The notes: generated from the letters alone by a model not told the origin. 64,000 nt of DNA from an uncultured Bacteroidales bacterium (GCA_904501835.1 CAJGBW010000001.1:1-64000); one strand, 5' to 3'; numbered from the stretch's first letter, positions 54,606-63,348 are shown. Numbers and translations are program-made.

Positions 54606-56372
54606 CGTGCGGCAGTCCTTGGGAACGCTATAGACAATGCGGAGAACGGGTGGTTTGCTACCCTCGGGACCTTGTAGAATACCCTTGTAATAGCGGCCTG
54701 TGTCAATCATATTCTGCACGCTGGTATTGGAGTTGGATCCGCTGTTCATCATGCTGTAATAGTACATCATATTATAGTAGCTATTGTAGCTGTTGTAGCC
54801 ATATCCTCCGTAGCCGCCGTATCCGCCATATCCACCATAACCATATCCGTCATAGCCACCATACATGCTGTTAAGGTAACTATAATACAACATTTGATTG
54901 TAGTAGTCGCTTTCTTCAGAGGTGGTCTGCTGCTGATAGATGGTCTCCGGAGCCTTGGTAAACATCCAGATGTCCTGATTTTTCAGGGCACTTTCGCTGG
55001 GCTCTTTCAACTTGATCAAATGTTGCGTGTGGAAAGTAATATCCGGCGAATAGCTCAAAGTTGAGCGGTTCAAGCTGCCCTGGTCCTCGGCGCTGACACT
55101 GGCGTCAGAGATGGGAGGAAAATCAGTATAAGCAACGGTTACCGTGTCTCCATACACTTTGCTCGTGATTTTGTAACGACTGGAGTGCATAGGGGAAATC
55201 ATCTTGGGGTATTCGACAAATTTGCCGAAGTCGTGCATGTCGCAGAGGTTGAAGATGAGGCTGGCACGGTCCACAATGATTTTGCTGTAGTTTGCCTTGT
55301 CAATGCCTTTTTGAGCAAAACGCTTTTCAAGGCTGTCTCGGATTTCTGCTGCTGAAATAACGGGACGAAGTCCGCTGCCGCCTTCAAAATAAATTTTCTC
55401 TTTGGCAAGGAAGGCGTTGCCCTCTTTTGTCATACCATCAATAGCCGCAATTTCGCTGTGTTCGCAGCCGTTGAAGGCAGATTGTACCGGCAGGTTGGCC
55501 GCATCCTTGGGCACAGCAGAAGCACCAATCAAGAAGAGAATGGAGGTGTCAGTTCTTTCTTTTCGCCCTTTATATTGGGTGTTGAAACGCAGTTCTGCGT
55601 AGTTCTGCTCGATGACGTAGGAATTGGTATTGAGTCCCAAAGACAAACTGAACAAGTTGAAACGTCCTCCCATACCTTTGGACGGCTCGCAGTGGATGTA
55701 AAGGCCGGGGAAATCTTTGAGGTAGGAGGAGTTGCTGATGGTGTCAGCGTTGTCCACTACATATACGCCCTCTTTGGCTTTGCTGACAAGTTTGTTGCCG
55801 AGTTGTTCTACAAAGTTTTTCTTAAAGTGGAAACAAAGCGTGTCTTCGCCGCTATAGGTGGGCTGATAATCCGTAATAGTCTCTTTCCCTTTGAAATACT
55901 GACTCATTTTACGGATATCGCTTGTATACATGAATTGGGTCGGATTGTTGAGGTCGGTATTCTCGTCCAACGCGTAGATATTGATATTCTGAATCATCCC
56001 GGGGTTGCCGCCGTAAGGCACGGAAAGGGAGTCGCGGGAAAGAGTCAGGTACATGCTTTCAAATTTGGGGTCGGTGCCGAAATCCAGGCTGTCGTCTGCC
56101 GGAATCAAAGTGAAAGCAGATGATTTTTGAATCAATCCGAAATCAGGGTCGTTTACGGCGCCGACTGTAATACGGTAGGTGTTGTAGCCGTAGGTGCTGT
56201 CCGCGCGCGTTACGCAGATATTTTTCAAGGGAATATCTTCGCAGAATACATCAAATTCGTGCTCCTGGGGCATAAGGTTCTGTCCCAATTCGTTGTTTAC
56301 CTTCATACAGGAAAACGGGGCGCACAAACAGGCTCCAAGAAAAATTGCGGATAAGATTCTATTGAACTGCAT
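54600..56372 (-). CDS. DUF4270 lipoprotein with Gly-Tyr-rich insert
   Basis: A 590-residue outer-membrane lipoprotein (leader ends FSC, Cys22) that I assign to DUF4270 from its layout and its conserved partner, the GT5-like gene. LGQNLMPQEHEFDVFCED follows the lipid anchor. Near the C-terminus about 45 residues (54730-54880) are an unusual run of Gly-Tyr repeats (GGYGGYGGYGGYG-type), then Asn/Tyr/Met-rich sequence. The function of the family is unknown. The ATG at 56372 is one base after the stop of the upstream gene and starts a clean lipobox leader. Confidence 0.8.
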   Translation of the reverse strand: MQFNRILSAIFLGACLCAPFSCMKVNNELGQNLMPQEHEFDVFCEDIPLKNICVTRADSTYGYNTYRITVGAVNDPDFGLIQKSSAFTLIPADDSLDFGTDPKFESMYLTLSRDSLSVPYGGNPGMIQNINIYALDENTDLNNPTQFMYTSDIRKMSQYFKGKETITDYQPTYSGEDTLCFHFKKNFVEQLGNKLVSKAKEGVYVVDNADTISNSSYLKDFPGLYIHCEPSKGMGGRFNLFSLSLGLNTNSYVIEQNYAELRFNTQYKGRKERTDTSILFLIGASAVPKDAANLPVQSAFNGCEHSEIAAIDGMTKEGNAFLAKEKIYFEGGSGLRPVISAAEIRDSLEKRFAQKGIDKANYSKIIVDRASLIFNLCDMHDFGKFVEYPKMISPMHSSRYKITSKVYGDTVTVAYTDFPPISDASVSAEDQGSLNRSTLSYSPDITFHTQHLIKLKEPSESALKNQDIWMFTKAPETIYQQQTTSEESDYYNQMLYYSYLNSMYGGYDGYGYGGYGGYGGYGGYGYNSYNSYYNMMYYYSMMNSGSNSNTSVQNMIDTGRYYKGILQGPEGSKPPVLRIVYSVPKDCRTK

Positions 56373-56373
56373 T

Positions 56374-57189
56374 TTAGAATTGCTCGTAAAACTGATTGTA
56401 ATCGTCAATGTAACTGCCGTTTTCAATCGCCTCTTTGTTGTATTCCAAAAGGGGAAGGTCTATGCCGCGGCAGAAGTCACAAAGCTCGGGGTCGCAATTT
56501 TCGCTACCCAAAATAATGCCATCGCTATATTGTGCGGCAATTTTCGCAAGATTGATGCCGGTGGGATTTTCCAAAAGCGCCAAATCCTCCTGGGTGCATC
56601 CGGGAATCAAGGCCTTGCTGGCGAAGTCTGCCTGGAAGGGCTCTTTTTGCAAATCGTCATACAACGAAAGCACGACGCGGCAAGAAGAGAAGATAGGATC
56701 GTTGTAGTAGGACTTTTTCAAATACAGGGGAATCAAATGCGTAATCCATCCCTGGCAGTGAATAAGGTCGGGAGCCCAACGCATTTTCTTTACGGCCTCC
56801 AACACACCACGGGCAAAGAACACGGCGCGCTCTGCGTTGTCGGCAAAACTTACTCCATCAGCATCGGTAAAGCTCGCTTTGCGCTGGAAATAATCCTCAT
56901 TGTCAATGAAGTAAACCTGTGTGCGAGCTACGGGGAGGGAGGCAACTTTGATAATCAGCGGGCGATCCACATCGCCGATAATGAGATTCATTCCGGAAAG
57001 GCGGATTACCTCATGCAACTGGTTCTTTCTTTCGTTGATGCAACCATATCGAGGCATAAAGGAACGAATTTCTTTTTTACGCTCCTGAATTCCTTGCGGA
57101 AGCTGTCTTCCTATATTTGCAATCGGACTTTCGGGCAGGTAAGGGAAAATCTCCGAATTGACAAATAACACTCTTTTGATATCACCCAT
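56374..57189 (-). CDS. short GT5 (glycogen/starch synthase-like) protein
   Basis: A 271-residue protein equal to the N-terminal Rossmann domain of starch synthase. KRVLFVNSEIFPYLPESPIANIG starts it, and IHCQGWITHLIPLYLK matches the substrate-side HxxGW region. The KxGGL motif that binds ADP-glucose in true glycogen synthases is replaced by PESPIAN, and the C-terminal catalytic domain is missing (about 480 residues in active enzymes). It is therefore unlikely to make glycogen. Such short proteins precede DUF4270 genes in other Bacteroidales. The ATG at 57189 is chosen over 57216 because homologues begin MGDIKRVLFV. Confidence 0.82.
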   Translation of the reverse strand: MGDIKRVLFVNSEIFPYLPESPIANIGRQLPQGIQERKKEIRSFMPRYGCINERKNQLHEVIRLSGMNLIIGDVDRPLIIKVASLPVARTQVYFIDNEDYFQRKASFTDADGVSFADNAERAVFFARGVLEAVKKMRWAPDLIHCQGWITHLIPLYLKKSYYNDPIFSSCRVVLSLYDDLQKEPFQADFASKALIPGCTQEDLALLENPTGINLAKIAAQYSDGIILGSENCDPELCDFCRGIDLPLLEYNKEAIENGSYIDDYNQFYEQF

Positions 57190-57243
57190 AGGCTTTTTCT
57201 TGAAATCACCCCACAATACGGGGCAAATAAGTACAAATTCTTA

Positions 57244-57281
57244 CAAAGGTAACAATTTTTTTTGTTTTTTGATTAACTTTG
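57244..57281. promoter_or_regulatory. divergent -7 elements for the GT5-DUF4270 pair and ftsX
   Basis: The minus strand reads TACCTTTG (57251-57244) 55 bases before the GT5-like ATG. The plus strand has TAACTTTG (57274-57281) only 7 bases before the ftsX ATG, which suggests a nearly leaderless ftsX message. No standard -33 box was found for either. Confidence 0.5.
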
Positions 57282-57288
57282 CTCCGCA

Positions 57289-58167
57289 ATGTCAGAAGGT
57301 CAATCGAAATTACTGTCCCGCAGGCTTGTAAGTGCTTGGGTGTCATCGGTCATCAGTATCTCTTTGGTGCTGTTGCTGGTCGGTGTGGGCAGCCTTTTGC
57401 TGGTCAATGCCAACAAATTTTCCCGCTATATCAAGGAAAATATGAATGTGACCGTTCTGATGAAGCAGGACGTGAGCGAAAATCAAGCTTTGGCCTTTCA
57501 GTCCGAACTGGATCGCAGCCCCTATCTCAAGTCGTCCACTTATGTATCCAAACAACAGGGTATCAAGGAAATGGCTGAGCTTCTGGGAGAGGATTTCTTG
57601 GATATCTTTTCGTCCGAGCCCATTCCCATTTCTTTGGATTTGACCTTGAATGGAGAGTATGTGCACAAGGATAGTTTGGAAATTTTACGCAAAAATCTCA
57701 TGGCTTCTTCTCTGGTCGATAATGTGACGTATCAAGAGAATATCGTGGAGGCGATGAATGACAATCTGGCGCGCATCTCTCTTTTTCTCGGCCTTTTTAT
57801 CGCCCTCCTTCTTTTCCTTTCTTTTGTATTGATTAACAACACGATACGGTTGAATGTCTATGCGCGTCGCTTCACCATACACACGATGAAGATGGTGGGT
57901 GCGACCAAGAATTTCATTCGCGCTCCTTTCCTCTCCCAGGCTTTTGTGCAAGCTCTGTTTTCGTCTTTGATTGCTTGTGCGGCTCTGGTGGGATTGTTGT
58001 TTTTTCTGAAAGTGCAGTTGCTCCCGTTCTATGAGATTTTCCCTTTGGATCGCGTCTTGATGGTAATGGGGATTGTGATTTTTTCAGGCCTGTTGATTTG
58101 TCTGACCAGCACTTGGGTGACGGTCGGCCGAATGGTGAGTGTAAACAAAGACGAACTATACTATTAA
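57289..58167 (+). CDS. ftsX: cell division ABC transporter permease FtsX
   Basis: A 292-residue inner-membrane protein that with FtsE links septation to peptidoglycan hydrolases. One N-terminal membrane helix (about 21-42), an extracytoplasmic domain to about 165, then three helices (about 166-187, 217-240, 255-277) with FtsX-like permease motif MKMVGATKNFIRAPFL. ftsE is not adjacent. It is first in an envelope cluster ftsX-DUF3098-uppP-lpxH. Confidence 0.92.
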   Translation: MSEGQSKLLSRRLVSAWVSSVISISLVLLLVGVGSLLLVNANKFSRYIKENMNVTVLMKQDVSENQALAFQSELDRSPYLKSSTYVSKQQGIKEMAELLGEDFLDIFSSEPIPISLDLTLNGEYVHKDSLEILRKNLMASSLVDNVTYQENIVEAMNDNLARISLFLGLFIALLLFLSFVLINNTIRLNVYARRFTIHTMKMVGATKNFIRAPFLSQAFVQALFSSLIACAALVGLLFFLKVQLLPFYEIFPLDRVLMVMGIVIFSGLLICLTSTWVTVGRMVSVNKDELYY

Positions 58168-58179
58168 ATCAATATGATT

Positions 58180-58431
58180 ATGGAGGATAAGAAACTCAAT
58201 AACAATCAGGAGTCATCCATGCCCATGGGGCGCCAAAACATTATTTTGTTGGCTGTAGGTTTTTTGGTGATGGTTTTGGGCTACATCTTGATGATGGGTG
58301 GCGGCAGCGATAACCCGGAGGTGTTTAACTATGATATGTTTGACGCGCGCCGTCTGGTGATTGCTCCCTTGACCATCTTGGCGGGCATCGTGTTGGTAGT
58401 GGTGGCAATTATGAAAAAACCGAAGAAATGA
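58180..58431 (+). CDS. DUF3098 small membrane protein
   Basis: An 83-residue protein with two membrane helices (about 22-40 and 62-79) separated by a short loop (NPEVFNYDMFDARRL). It matches the DUF3098 family, which lies between ftsX and uppP in Bacteroidales. Function unknown. An in-frame Met 6 bases upstream is a possible start. Its stop overlaps uppP in ATGA. Confidence 0.85.
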   Translation: MEDKKLNNNQESSMPMGRQNIILLAVGFLVMVLGYILMMGGGSDNPEVFNYDMFDARRLVIAPLTILAGIVLVVVAIMKKPKK

Positions 58432-59267
58432 ATAATTGGGAAGCATTGATATTGGGCCTGGTGCAGGGACTTACCGAATTTCTCCCTGTCAGCAGCAGCG
58501 GACATCTGATGATTGGCCGTAATCTGTTGGGCGTGGAGGTGACGGAAGATTTGATGTTTGAGGTGGTGGTGCATGCTGCAACCGTGCTTTCTACCATCGT
58601 GGTTTTCCGCCATCAGATTTTTTCCATTCTCAAAGAATTTTTCCGTTTTCGCTATAATGATGGAATGGATTATGTCTTGAAAATCGCCCTTTCCATGCTG
58701 CCTGTTTTTGTGGTGGGCGTGTTTTTCAAGGATTATGTGACCGAACTTTTTACCTCTATGACTGTAGTCGGAAGTGCTTTGCTTGTGACGGCGTTGCTGC
58801 TTCTGCTCTCGGATAATTTCGATGCGCTCAAAGCTCGCTTCTCTTGTAAGAAGTGCGCGCGTGCGGCCTGTGGCTCGGCCTCCGCTCCTCGAAACGGCCT
58901 TTCTTATGGACAGGCATTTGTGGTCGGACTCTCCCAAGCGATAGCTGTGTTGCCCGGATTATCTCGTTCCGGCACCACCATTTCAGTAGGACTCCTTTCC
59001 GGCGTTCCCCGTGCGGTCGTGGCTCAATTTTCCTTCTTGATGGTGCTGGTCCCTATTTTAGGCGAATCGTTCCTGGGTCTGGTCGGAGGAGAAATGGCCT
59101 CTTCGCAAGTGGGTGTTTCTGCGTTGATCGTTGGGTTTTGCGCCGCTTTTATTTCGGGCTTGTTTGCTTGCAAAGTGATGATTGCTTTGGTTAAGAGGGC
59201 GCGCTTGTCTTGGTTTGCGCTTTATTGTGCCATTGTGGGTGCGCTGACACTTATATTTTTACAATAG
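58428..59267 (+). CDS. uppP: undecaprenyl-diphosphate phosphatase
   Basis: A 279-residue integral membrane enzyme that recycles the carrier lipid of cell-wall and glycan synthesis. Active-site signatures are LVQGLTEFLPVSSSGHL near the N-terminus and LPGLSRSGTTISVGLL in the middle. About eight membrane helices. A short Cys/Ala/Ser-rich insertion (about residues 140-155) lies in a loop where homologues are shorter. It starts in a 4-base overlap with the DUF3098 gene. Confidence 0.94.
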   Translation: MNNWEALILGLVQGLTEFLPVSSSGHLMIGRNLLGVEVTEDLMFEVVVHAATVLSTIVVFRHQIFSILKEFFRFRYNDGMDYVLKIALSMLPVFVVGVFFKDYVTELFTSMTVVGSALLVTALLLLLSDNFDALKARFSCKKCARAACGSASAPRNGLSYGQAFVVGLSQAIAVLPGLSRSGTTISVGLLSGVPRAVVAQFSFLMVLVPILGESFLGLVGGEMASSQVGVSALIVGFCAAFISGLFACKVMIALVKRARLSWFALYCAIVGALTLIFLQ

Positions 59268-59270
59268 ACC

Positions 59271-60017
59271 ATGGCAAAATCTTATTTCGTAGCAGATGTG
59301 CATTTGGGACTGACGACTTGCGACCCTCATGAAAGGGAGTTGCGTTTTGCCCGTTTCCTTCGTGAGTTGCCCGCTGATACCGAGAATCTTTTTCTGTTGG
59401 GCGACATTTGGGATTTCTGGTACGAATATCGTGATGTAGTGCCCAAAGGTTATGTGCGCGTGCTTTCTGCCTTGATGGAATTGATGGATAGAGGGGTGAA
59501 TGTGTATTTCTTTCAGGGGAATCACGATGTCTGGACCTATCACTATTTTGAAGAATTGGGCATGAAACGCCTAGAACAACCCTATATGGTGTTTGTCGGT
59601 GGAAAGACCTTGTGCCTGGGACATGGAGACGGTCTGGGGCCCTGTCCTTTCGGCTACCGTATTTTGCGCGGCATTTTCCATAGCTCTGTGCTGCAATGGC
59701 TGTTCAGTCTGCTGCATCCTTATATTGCATTCTCTTTTGGCAACGGTTGGTCACGTGGCAAAAGGAAGAAACGTCTATATCCTTACCAGTTCAAGGGTGC
59801 GGATGAGGCACTTTTCAAATTTGCGGATGAATATGCCCGTGAAAAGACAGCAGCAGGAATGCCTATAGATTATTTTATTTTCGGACATTATCATGCAGAT
59901 GTGCGTCTTGCGTTGCCTTCCGGTGGCGAATTGATCGTCTTGAAAGATTGGTTGAGGTCTTCGCCCTATGCTTGTCTGGATCATGAAAATGGAGAATTGA
60001 TAACTGTAAATCAATAA
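59271..60017 (+). CDS. lpxH: UDP-2,3-diacylglucosamine diphosphatase-like phosphoesterase
   Basis: A 248-residue calcineurin-like metallophosphoesterase. Metal-binding motifs in order are ADVHLG, LLGDIWDFW, FQGNHDVW and FGHYHADV. This pattern and length fit the LpxH branch, which hydrolyses UDP-2,3-diacylglucosamine in lipid A synthesis at the inner membrane. It is 3 bases after uppP, and its envelope context agrees with the call. Confidence 0.85.
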   Translation: MAKSYFVADVHLGLTTCDPHERELRFARFLRELPADTENLFLLGDIWDFWYEYRDVVPKGYVRVLSALMELMDRGVNVYFFQGNHDVWTYHYFEELGMKRLEQPYMVFVGGKTLCLGHGDGLGPCPFGYRILRGIFHSSVLQWLFSLLHPYIAFSFGNGWSRGKRKKRLYPYQFKGADEALFKFADEYAREKTAAGMPIDYFIFGHYHADVRLALPSGGELIVLKDWLRSSPYACLDHENGELITVNQ

Positions 60018-60018
60018 T

Positions 60019-61047
60019 ATGATGACCTTGGAAACGCCTTCTCCGTTGTGGAAGGATTATGAAATAATTGATTCGGGAAATGGGGAGAAATTAGAGCGTT
60101 TCGGACCCTGGGTGCTTCGTCGTCCCGAGCCTAAAGCTTTGTGGGATAAGACTTTGTCGGAGAAAGAGTGGCAAAGACTGACGCATACACATTTTCGTCC
60201 CGGTGCAGGTTTTGGCAAGGCCGGAAAAGAGGACAGCGGCACCTGGGACATGCAAAAGAAAATGGATGAACAATGGTTTATCCGCTATGCTTCCGGCGTT
60301 GCAGGCCCGACGTTTCGTCTGCGTTTAGGATTGACCTCATTCAAGCACGTGGGTGTGTTTCCCGAACAGGCGCCTAACTGGGAATATATTTATAGAAATA
60401 CGCGCGCACTGGTGGAAAAGGCTGCGGCCCAGGCTGCTCCCGGTCAAGCGCCCGCTCCTGTTCGTGTTCTCAATCTTTTTGCTTATACGGGGGCTGCTTC
60501 GTTGGCGGCCAAGGCGGCAGGTGCCGATGTTACCCATTTGGATTCGGTGCGTCAGGTCGTTACCTGGGCGCGTACCAATATGGAGAACAGTGGCATGGAC
60601 GGCATTCGTTGGATTGTCGAAGATGCCTTGAAATTTGCCCGCCGTGAAGCCCGCCGTGGCAATGTCTATCAAGGAATCATTTTGGATCCGCCCGCCTACG
60701 GACACGGTCCTGATGGCGAAAAATGGAAATTGGACGAGTGTCTCTTTGATATGCTGCAGCAGGTAGCCGCGATTTTAGCTCCAAAGGACAGTTTCATGGT
60801 CCTGAATCTCTACTCCAATGGCTTCAGTGCAAGTCTGGGCGAGACGGTGGTGAAGCAAGCCTTCCGATTGAAACCCACGGAGGCTCGTCAGCTTGCTGAT
60901 GATGGCCTCAAACTTTCCGATGGGCGACAGCTTGCAGACGGACGCCAGCTTGAAGGCGCTTATCAGATTGAAAGCGGCGAGTTGGCCCTCACCGACCGCA
61001 GCGGCAAAGTCCTCCCCTTAAGTATCTTCGTTCGCCTGAAACGATAA
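60019..61047 (+). CDS. SAM-dependent methyltransferase, RlmI-like
   Basis: A 342-residue class I methyltransferase. The SAM motif I VLNLFAYTGAASLAAKAAG is followed by VTHLDSVRQVV, and the catalytic motif ILDPPAYGHGPDGEKW resembles rRNA cytosine-C5 methyltransferases of the RlmI/RlmK type, so an rRNA target is plausible. Two Ala/Pro-rich or repetitive stretches are present: residues about 136-148, and about 293-315 with LADGRQL repeated. It starts one base after the lpxH stop. No clear terminator follows. Confidence 0.82.
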   Translation: MMTLETPSPLWKDYEIIDSGNGEKLERFGPWVLRRPEPKALWDKTLSEKEWQRLTHTHFRPGAGFGKAGKEDSGTWDMQKKMDEQWFIRYASGVAGPTFRLRLGLTSFKHVGVFPEQAPNWEYIYRNTRALVEKAAAQAAPGQAPAPVRVLNLFAYTGAASLAAKAAGADVTHLDSVRQVVTWARTNMENSGMDGIRWIVEDALKFARREARRGNVYQGIILDPPAYGHGPDGEKWKLDECLFDMLQQVAAILAPKDSFMVLNLYSNGFSASLGETVVKQAFRLKPTEARQLADDGLKLSDGRQLADGRQLEGAYQIESGELALTDRSGKVLPLSIFVRLKR

Positions 61048-61123
61048 TCTCCCTCCTGCGCTTCCTTTGCGCCCCTCTGCGGCTTCTTTACGCTCTTTTT
61101 GCAGCGCCCCATTCAAATAGTGG

Positions 61124-61165
61124 GGATGTGTTCCAAAAAACCGCCCAAAAGCGCAACACATGTCC
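61124..61165. repeat. palindromic repeat, copy 1
   Basis: GATGTGTTCC at 61125-61134, then A/C-rich sequence and ACACATGTCC at 61157-61165. The ends are near-inverted repeats. Its left part is shared with the copy at 61230, including the AAAAAC that follows. Confidence 0.5.
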
Positions 61166-61229
61166 CGCGCTTTTTCGCAGCACTCATACTGGAGTGCGTT
61201 CTATGGCCGATTTGCTATATCGCTCTCCG

Positions 61230-61274
61230 AGATGTGTTCCGAAAAACGGGCAAAATATTGTACACATCCACATC
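61230..61274. repeat. palindromic repeat, copy 2
   Basis: GATGTGTTCC at 61231-61240 is identical to copy 1, and ACACATCC at 61262-61269 closes the dyad. It ends 24 bases before the TATATTTG promoter element. Confidence 0.5.
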
Positions 61275-61298
61275 TATTAGATTTTCAAAATCTTTTCT

Positions 61299-61306
61299 TA
61301 TATTTG
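61299..61306 (+). promoter_or_regulatory. -7 promoter element of the glycan locus
   Basis: TATATTTG is identical to the -7 of the promoters at 25838 and 47852, but no TTTG lies at the -33 position. Transcription from here would give a leader of about 285 bases before the ATG at 61597. Confidence 0.5.
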
Positions 61307-61399
61307 CAAAGTTTGAGTGATTAAAGTCACTCCGTATTACATATTGAAAGCGTTTAGCGCCTTCTTGTTTTTAGTGAATCTGGACAATTCATTGCGCGA

Positions 61400-61556
61400 C
61401 AAAGAAAGTGTGACGCTCATCGTCGCTATTCGTGGCTTATAGCCTTACGATACAGCGAAAGTGTGAGTTGAACTAGTACTCGTTCGTCGTGCATGGCAGT
61501 CCAGAGCCAACTAAAGGAATGAGTTGCTAATGAGGCCCGCACTTTCTTTTTATATT
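61400..61556 (+). ncRNA. candidate structured RNA or leader
   Basis: AAAGAAAGTGTG (61401-61412) pairs with the stretch 61538-61549 (one G-T pair), then CTCAT (61416-61420) pairs with ATGAG (61530-61534). Smaller hairpins lie inside, for example GGC-TTATA-GCC (61434-61444). A T-rich tail (TTTTTATATTTTTT) follows at once. The long closing stem with a bubble and T-tail resembles 6S-type RNAs, but I cannot assign a family; it might also be an attenuator of the glycan locus. Confidence 0.45.
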
Positions 61557-61596
61557 TTTTAATATCGTCTTCCCGGGCTCCTGACGACCTGTAAAG

Positions 61597-63075
61597 ATGA
61601 TTTCTTCTCCCCAATCAAGCACAATAATTCGTCGGTTAGGACTTATTATTTTGACTGTTCTGTTGGTACTTCTGGCTTTGCGTCCTGCGGCAAAGTGGAT
61701 GAGTAACGAACTTTTAGATTACGATGAGGCGGGACAATTTTGGATGTCAAAAGGCTTACATCATTATTCTGCGCCCTATTCCGAATGCGGTTCTCTTAAA
61801 GATGCTCTGGAGTATAATCGCCATTATAATATGGATCCGGGCGGGTTTACGGCAATCTTATATTTTTGGTCAAAGATTTCCAACGATATTCATTTTCTGC
61901 GCTTGCTTCCTATCATTTTCTATTTGTTATCAATTTTGGGTACCTATTTAATAGGTAAAAAATTATTTTCAAGTAGAGTTTGGGCGATAGCGCTTGCTTT
62001 GTTGCTTGTTTTACCTTCTCCCACCGCAAGTGTTCCGTATTTTTCAATTCCATTTGCTGCCAGAGCGGGATATTTAAGGGCTTATACAATGGAAATGGCT
62101 GGTGTGGTTCTGTGTGTTTGGTATTTATTGAAAGAGCATGATAATTTGACGAGTAAAAGTTTGTTGAAACTTAGCCTCTTGATGTGCTTTTTCTGTACAA
62201 GTCGTTATGGCTTTATCATCGCTGCTTTTGCCATGTCATTGTATGTTTTATGGCAGATTTACAATCAAAAAGAGCCATTATCCATCGCGATTAAAAAGAT
62301 TTGTGTTTATTCTATACCTCTTTTGATTACGGTTGCCGCCGTATATTTCGGAGAAGCGAAATATCAAAATTCTGGTCTTGAATTGTTGCCGTATTATCGT
62401 GCTTTAGGGCAGAGTGCCGAATTGTGGTGTGGTTGGATGTCAGTTTCTCTATATCTGGTTTCATGCTATGTCTGTGTCCAGAAGTTTATACGGAAAACAT
62501 CTGTTTCACCCTTGTATGTTCTTACCTGTGTGATTGGGTGGGTGTTTGTGGTTTTTTCGTGTTTGAATAAATATCCGTGGGCGCCTCTTTCAACAATGCC
62601 AGTGATGATATTAACGCAAATATCATTGTTTAGTCTTCTTCTTAAAAGTTTTAAGAGAATCCCAATAAGTGTCGTGTATCCATCGTTGTTGGTAATAATG
62701 TTATTTCTCAATCTTGCTCTGTGGAGAATTCATATTCGTGCTGTTGGGAAATACCAGAGTGAATTGGACCTAAAAGAACTTAAAGAACTATGTTATGAGT
62801 CTCAGTCCGTTTTAGTGACGACCGGTATGAATCCGACCTATCGATATCTCTTTGAATATGGTGCACTACAAGATGTTGCTTACCCTGCTTCATTTTCGTT
62901 TTGTGGGGGAAATATGCATCATGATGATTTTTGGCAAATAAAAGAGGAGGCGGATATGATTGATTATCAGAAATATACTTATGTCGTGATTGATTCGAAA
63001 CTGGCTCAAGTAGTACCTGAAGGGTTTGTTCAAATCGGAAGTTATACTTGCAAGAATATGCAAGGTGAAAAGTGA
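61597..63075 (+). CDS. GT39-like multi-pass membrane glycosyltransferase
   Basis: A 492-residue inner-membrane protein with about 10-11 hydrophobic helices. Near the N-terminus DYDEAGQFWMSKG has the Asp-Glu typical of GT39/ArnT/PMT-type sugar transferases, which take sugar from a polyprenyl-phosphate donor; HFLRLLPIIFYLL follows. The C-terminal ~110 residues are soluble. The gene is more AT-rich than those to the left, as is usual for acquired surface-glycan genes. Donor and acceptor are unknown. Confidence 0.72.
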   Translation: MISSPQSSTIIRRLGLIILTVLLVLLALRPAAKWMSNELLDYDEAGQFWMSKGLHHYSAPYSECGSLKDALEYNRHYNMDPGGFTAILYFWSKISNDIHFLRLLPIIFYLLSILGTYLIGKKLFSSRVWAIALALLLVLPSPTASVPYFSIPFAARAGYLRAYTMEMAGVVLCVWYLLKEHDNLTSKSLLKLSLLMCFFCTSRYGFIIAAFAMSLYVLWQIYNQKEPLSIAIKKICVYSIPLLITVAAVYFGEAKYQNSGLELLPYYRALGQSAELWCGWMSVSLYLVSCYVCVQKFIRKTSVSPLYVLTCVIGWVFVVFSCLNKYPWAPLSTMPVMILTQISLFSLLLKSFKRIPISVVYPSLLVIMLFLNLALWRIHIRAVGKYQSELDLKELKELCYESQSVLVTTGMNPTYRYLFEYGALQDVAYPASFSFCGGNMHHDDFWQIKEEADMIDYQKYTYVVIDSKLAQVVPEGFVQIGSYTCKNMQGEK

Positions 63076-63077
63076 AT

Positions 63078-63215
63078 ATGAGGCTTAATATAAATTACAT
63101 TATAACCACATTGTTGGTGCTTATTTATACGCCAATCTTTATATTTTTTATCGGTTGGTGCCGTCCATTGGTCTCTATTCCCATTTTTAGTCCTAAATTA
63201 AGTTTACATTACTAA
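63078..63215 (+). CDS. possible 45-residue membrane peptide or gene remnant
   Basis: Starts 2 bases after the upstream stop: MRLNINYIITTLLVLIYTP, then IFIFFIGW and a short tail ending LSLHY. It contains one membrane helix. The same frame continues past the TAA without further stops for some 40 codons, to about 63347, so it may be the remains of a larger gene. Not recognised. Confidence 0.3.
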   Translation: MRLNINYIITTLLVLIYTPIFIFFIGWCRPLVSIPIFSPKLSLHY

Positions 63216-63348
63216 CTCACAGACTGTAAACCTATGTCAGGACAAGTCAATCACGAAATTCCTACTGAACGAATGGCGTATTGTTATAACTACGTTTCAG
63301 GGGATGTTTCCAATGATATCTTTTATAAATATGTGTCCAGTCGATAAT

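Larger units (their letters stand above)
61048..61596. other. non-coding region before the glycan locus
   Basis: This 549-base gap has no credible gene. It holds two related palindromes (61124-61165 and 61230-61274), a -7 promoter element (61299-61306), a small hairpin GAGTGA/TCACTC (61315-61332) and a candidate structured RNA (61400-61556). The messages on both sides run left to right. Confidence 0.6.

Noticed and set aside
54650..54874. Plus-strand Cys/Ser/Tyr-rich 74-residue frame
   Set aside because: It is the reverse reading of the Gly-Tyr repeat in the DUF4270 gene.
61099..61320. 73-residue frame in the non-coding region
   Set aside because: It runs across the palindromic repeats and the promoter element and has no plausible start site or composition.
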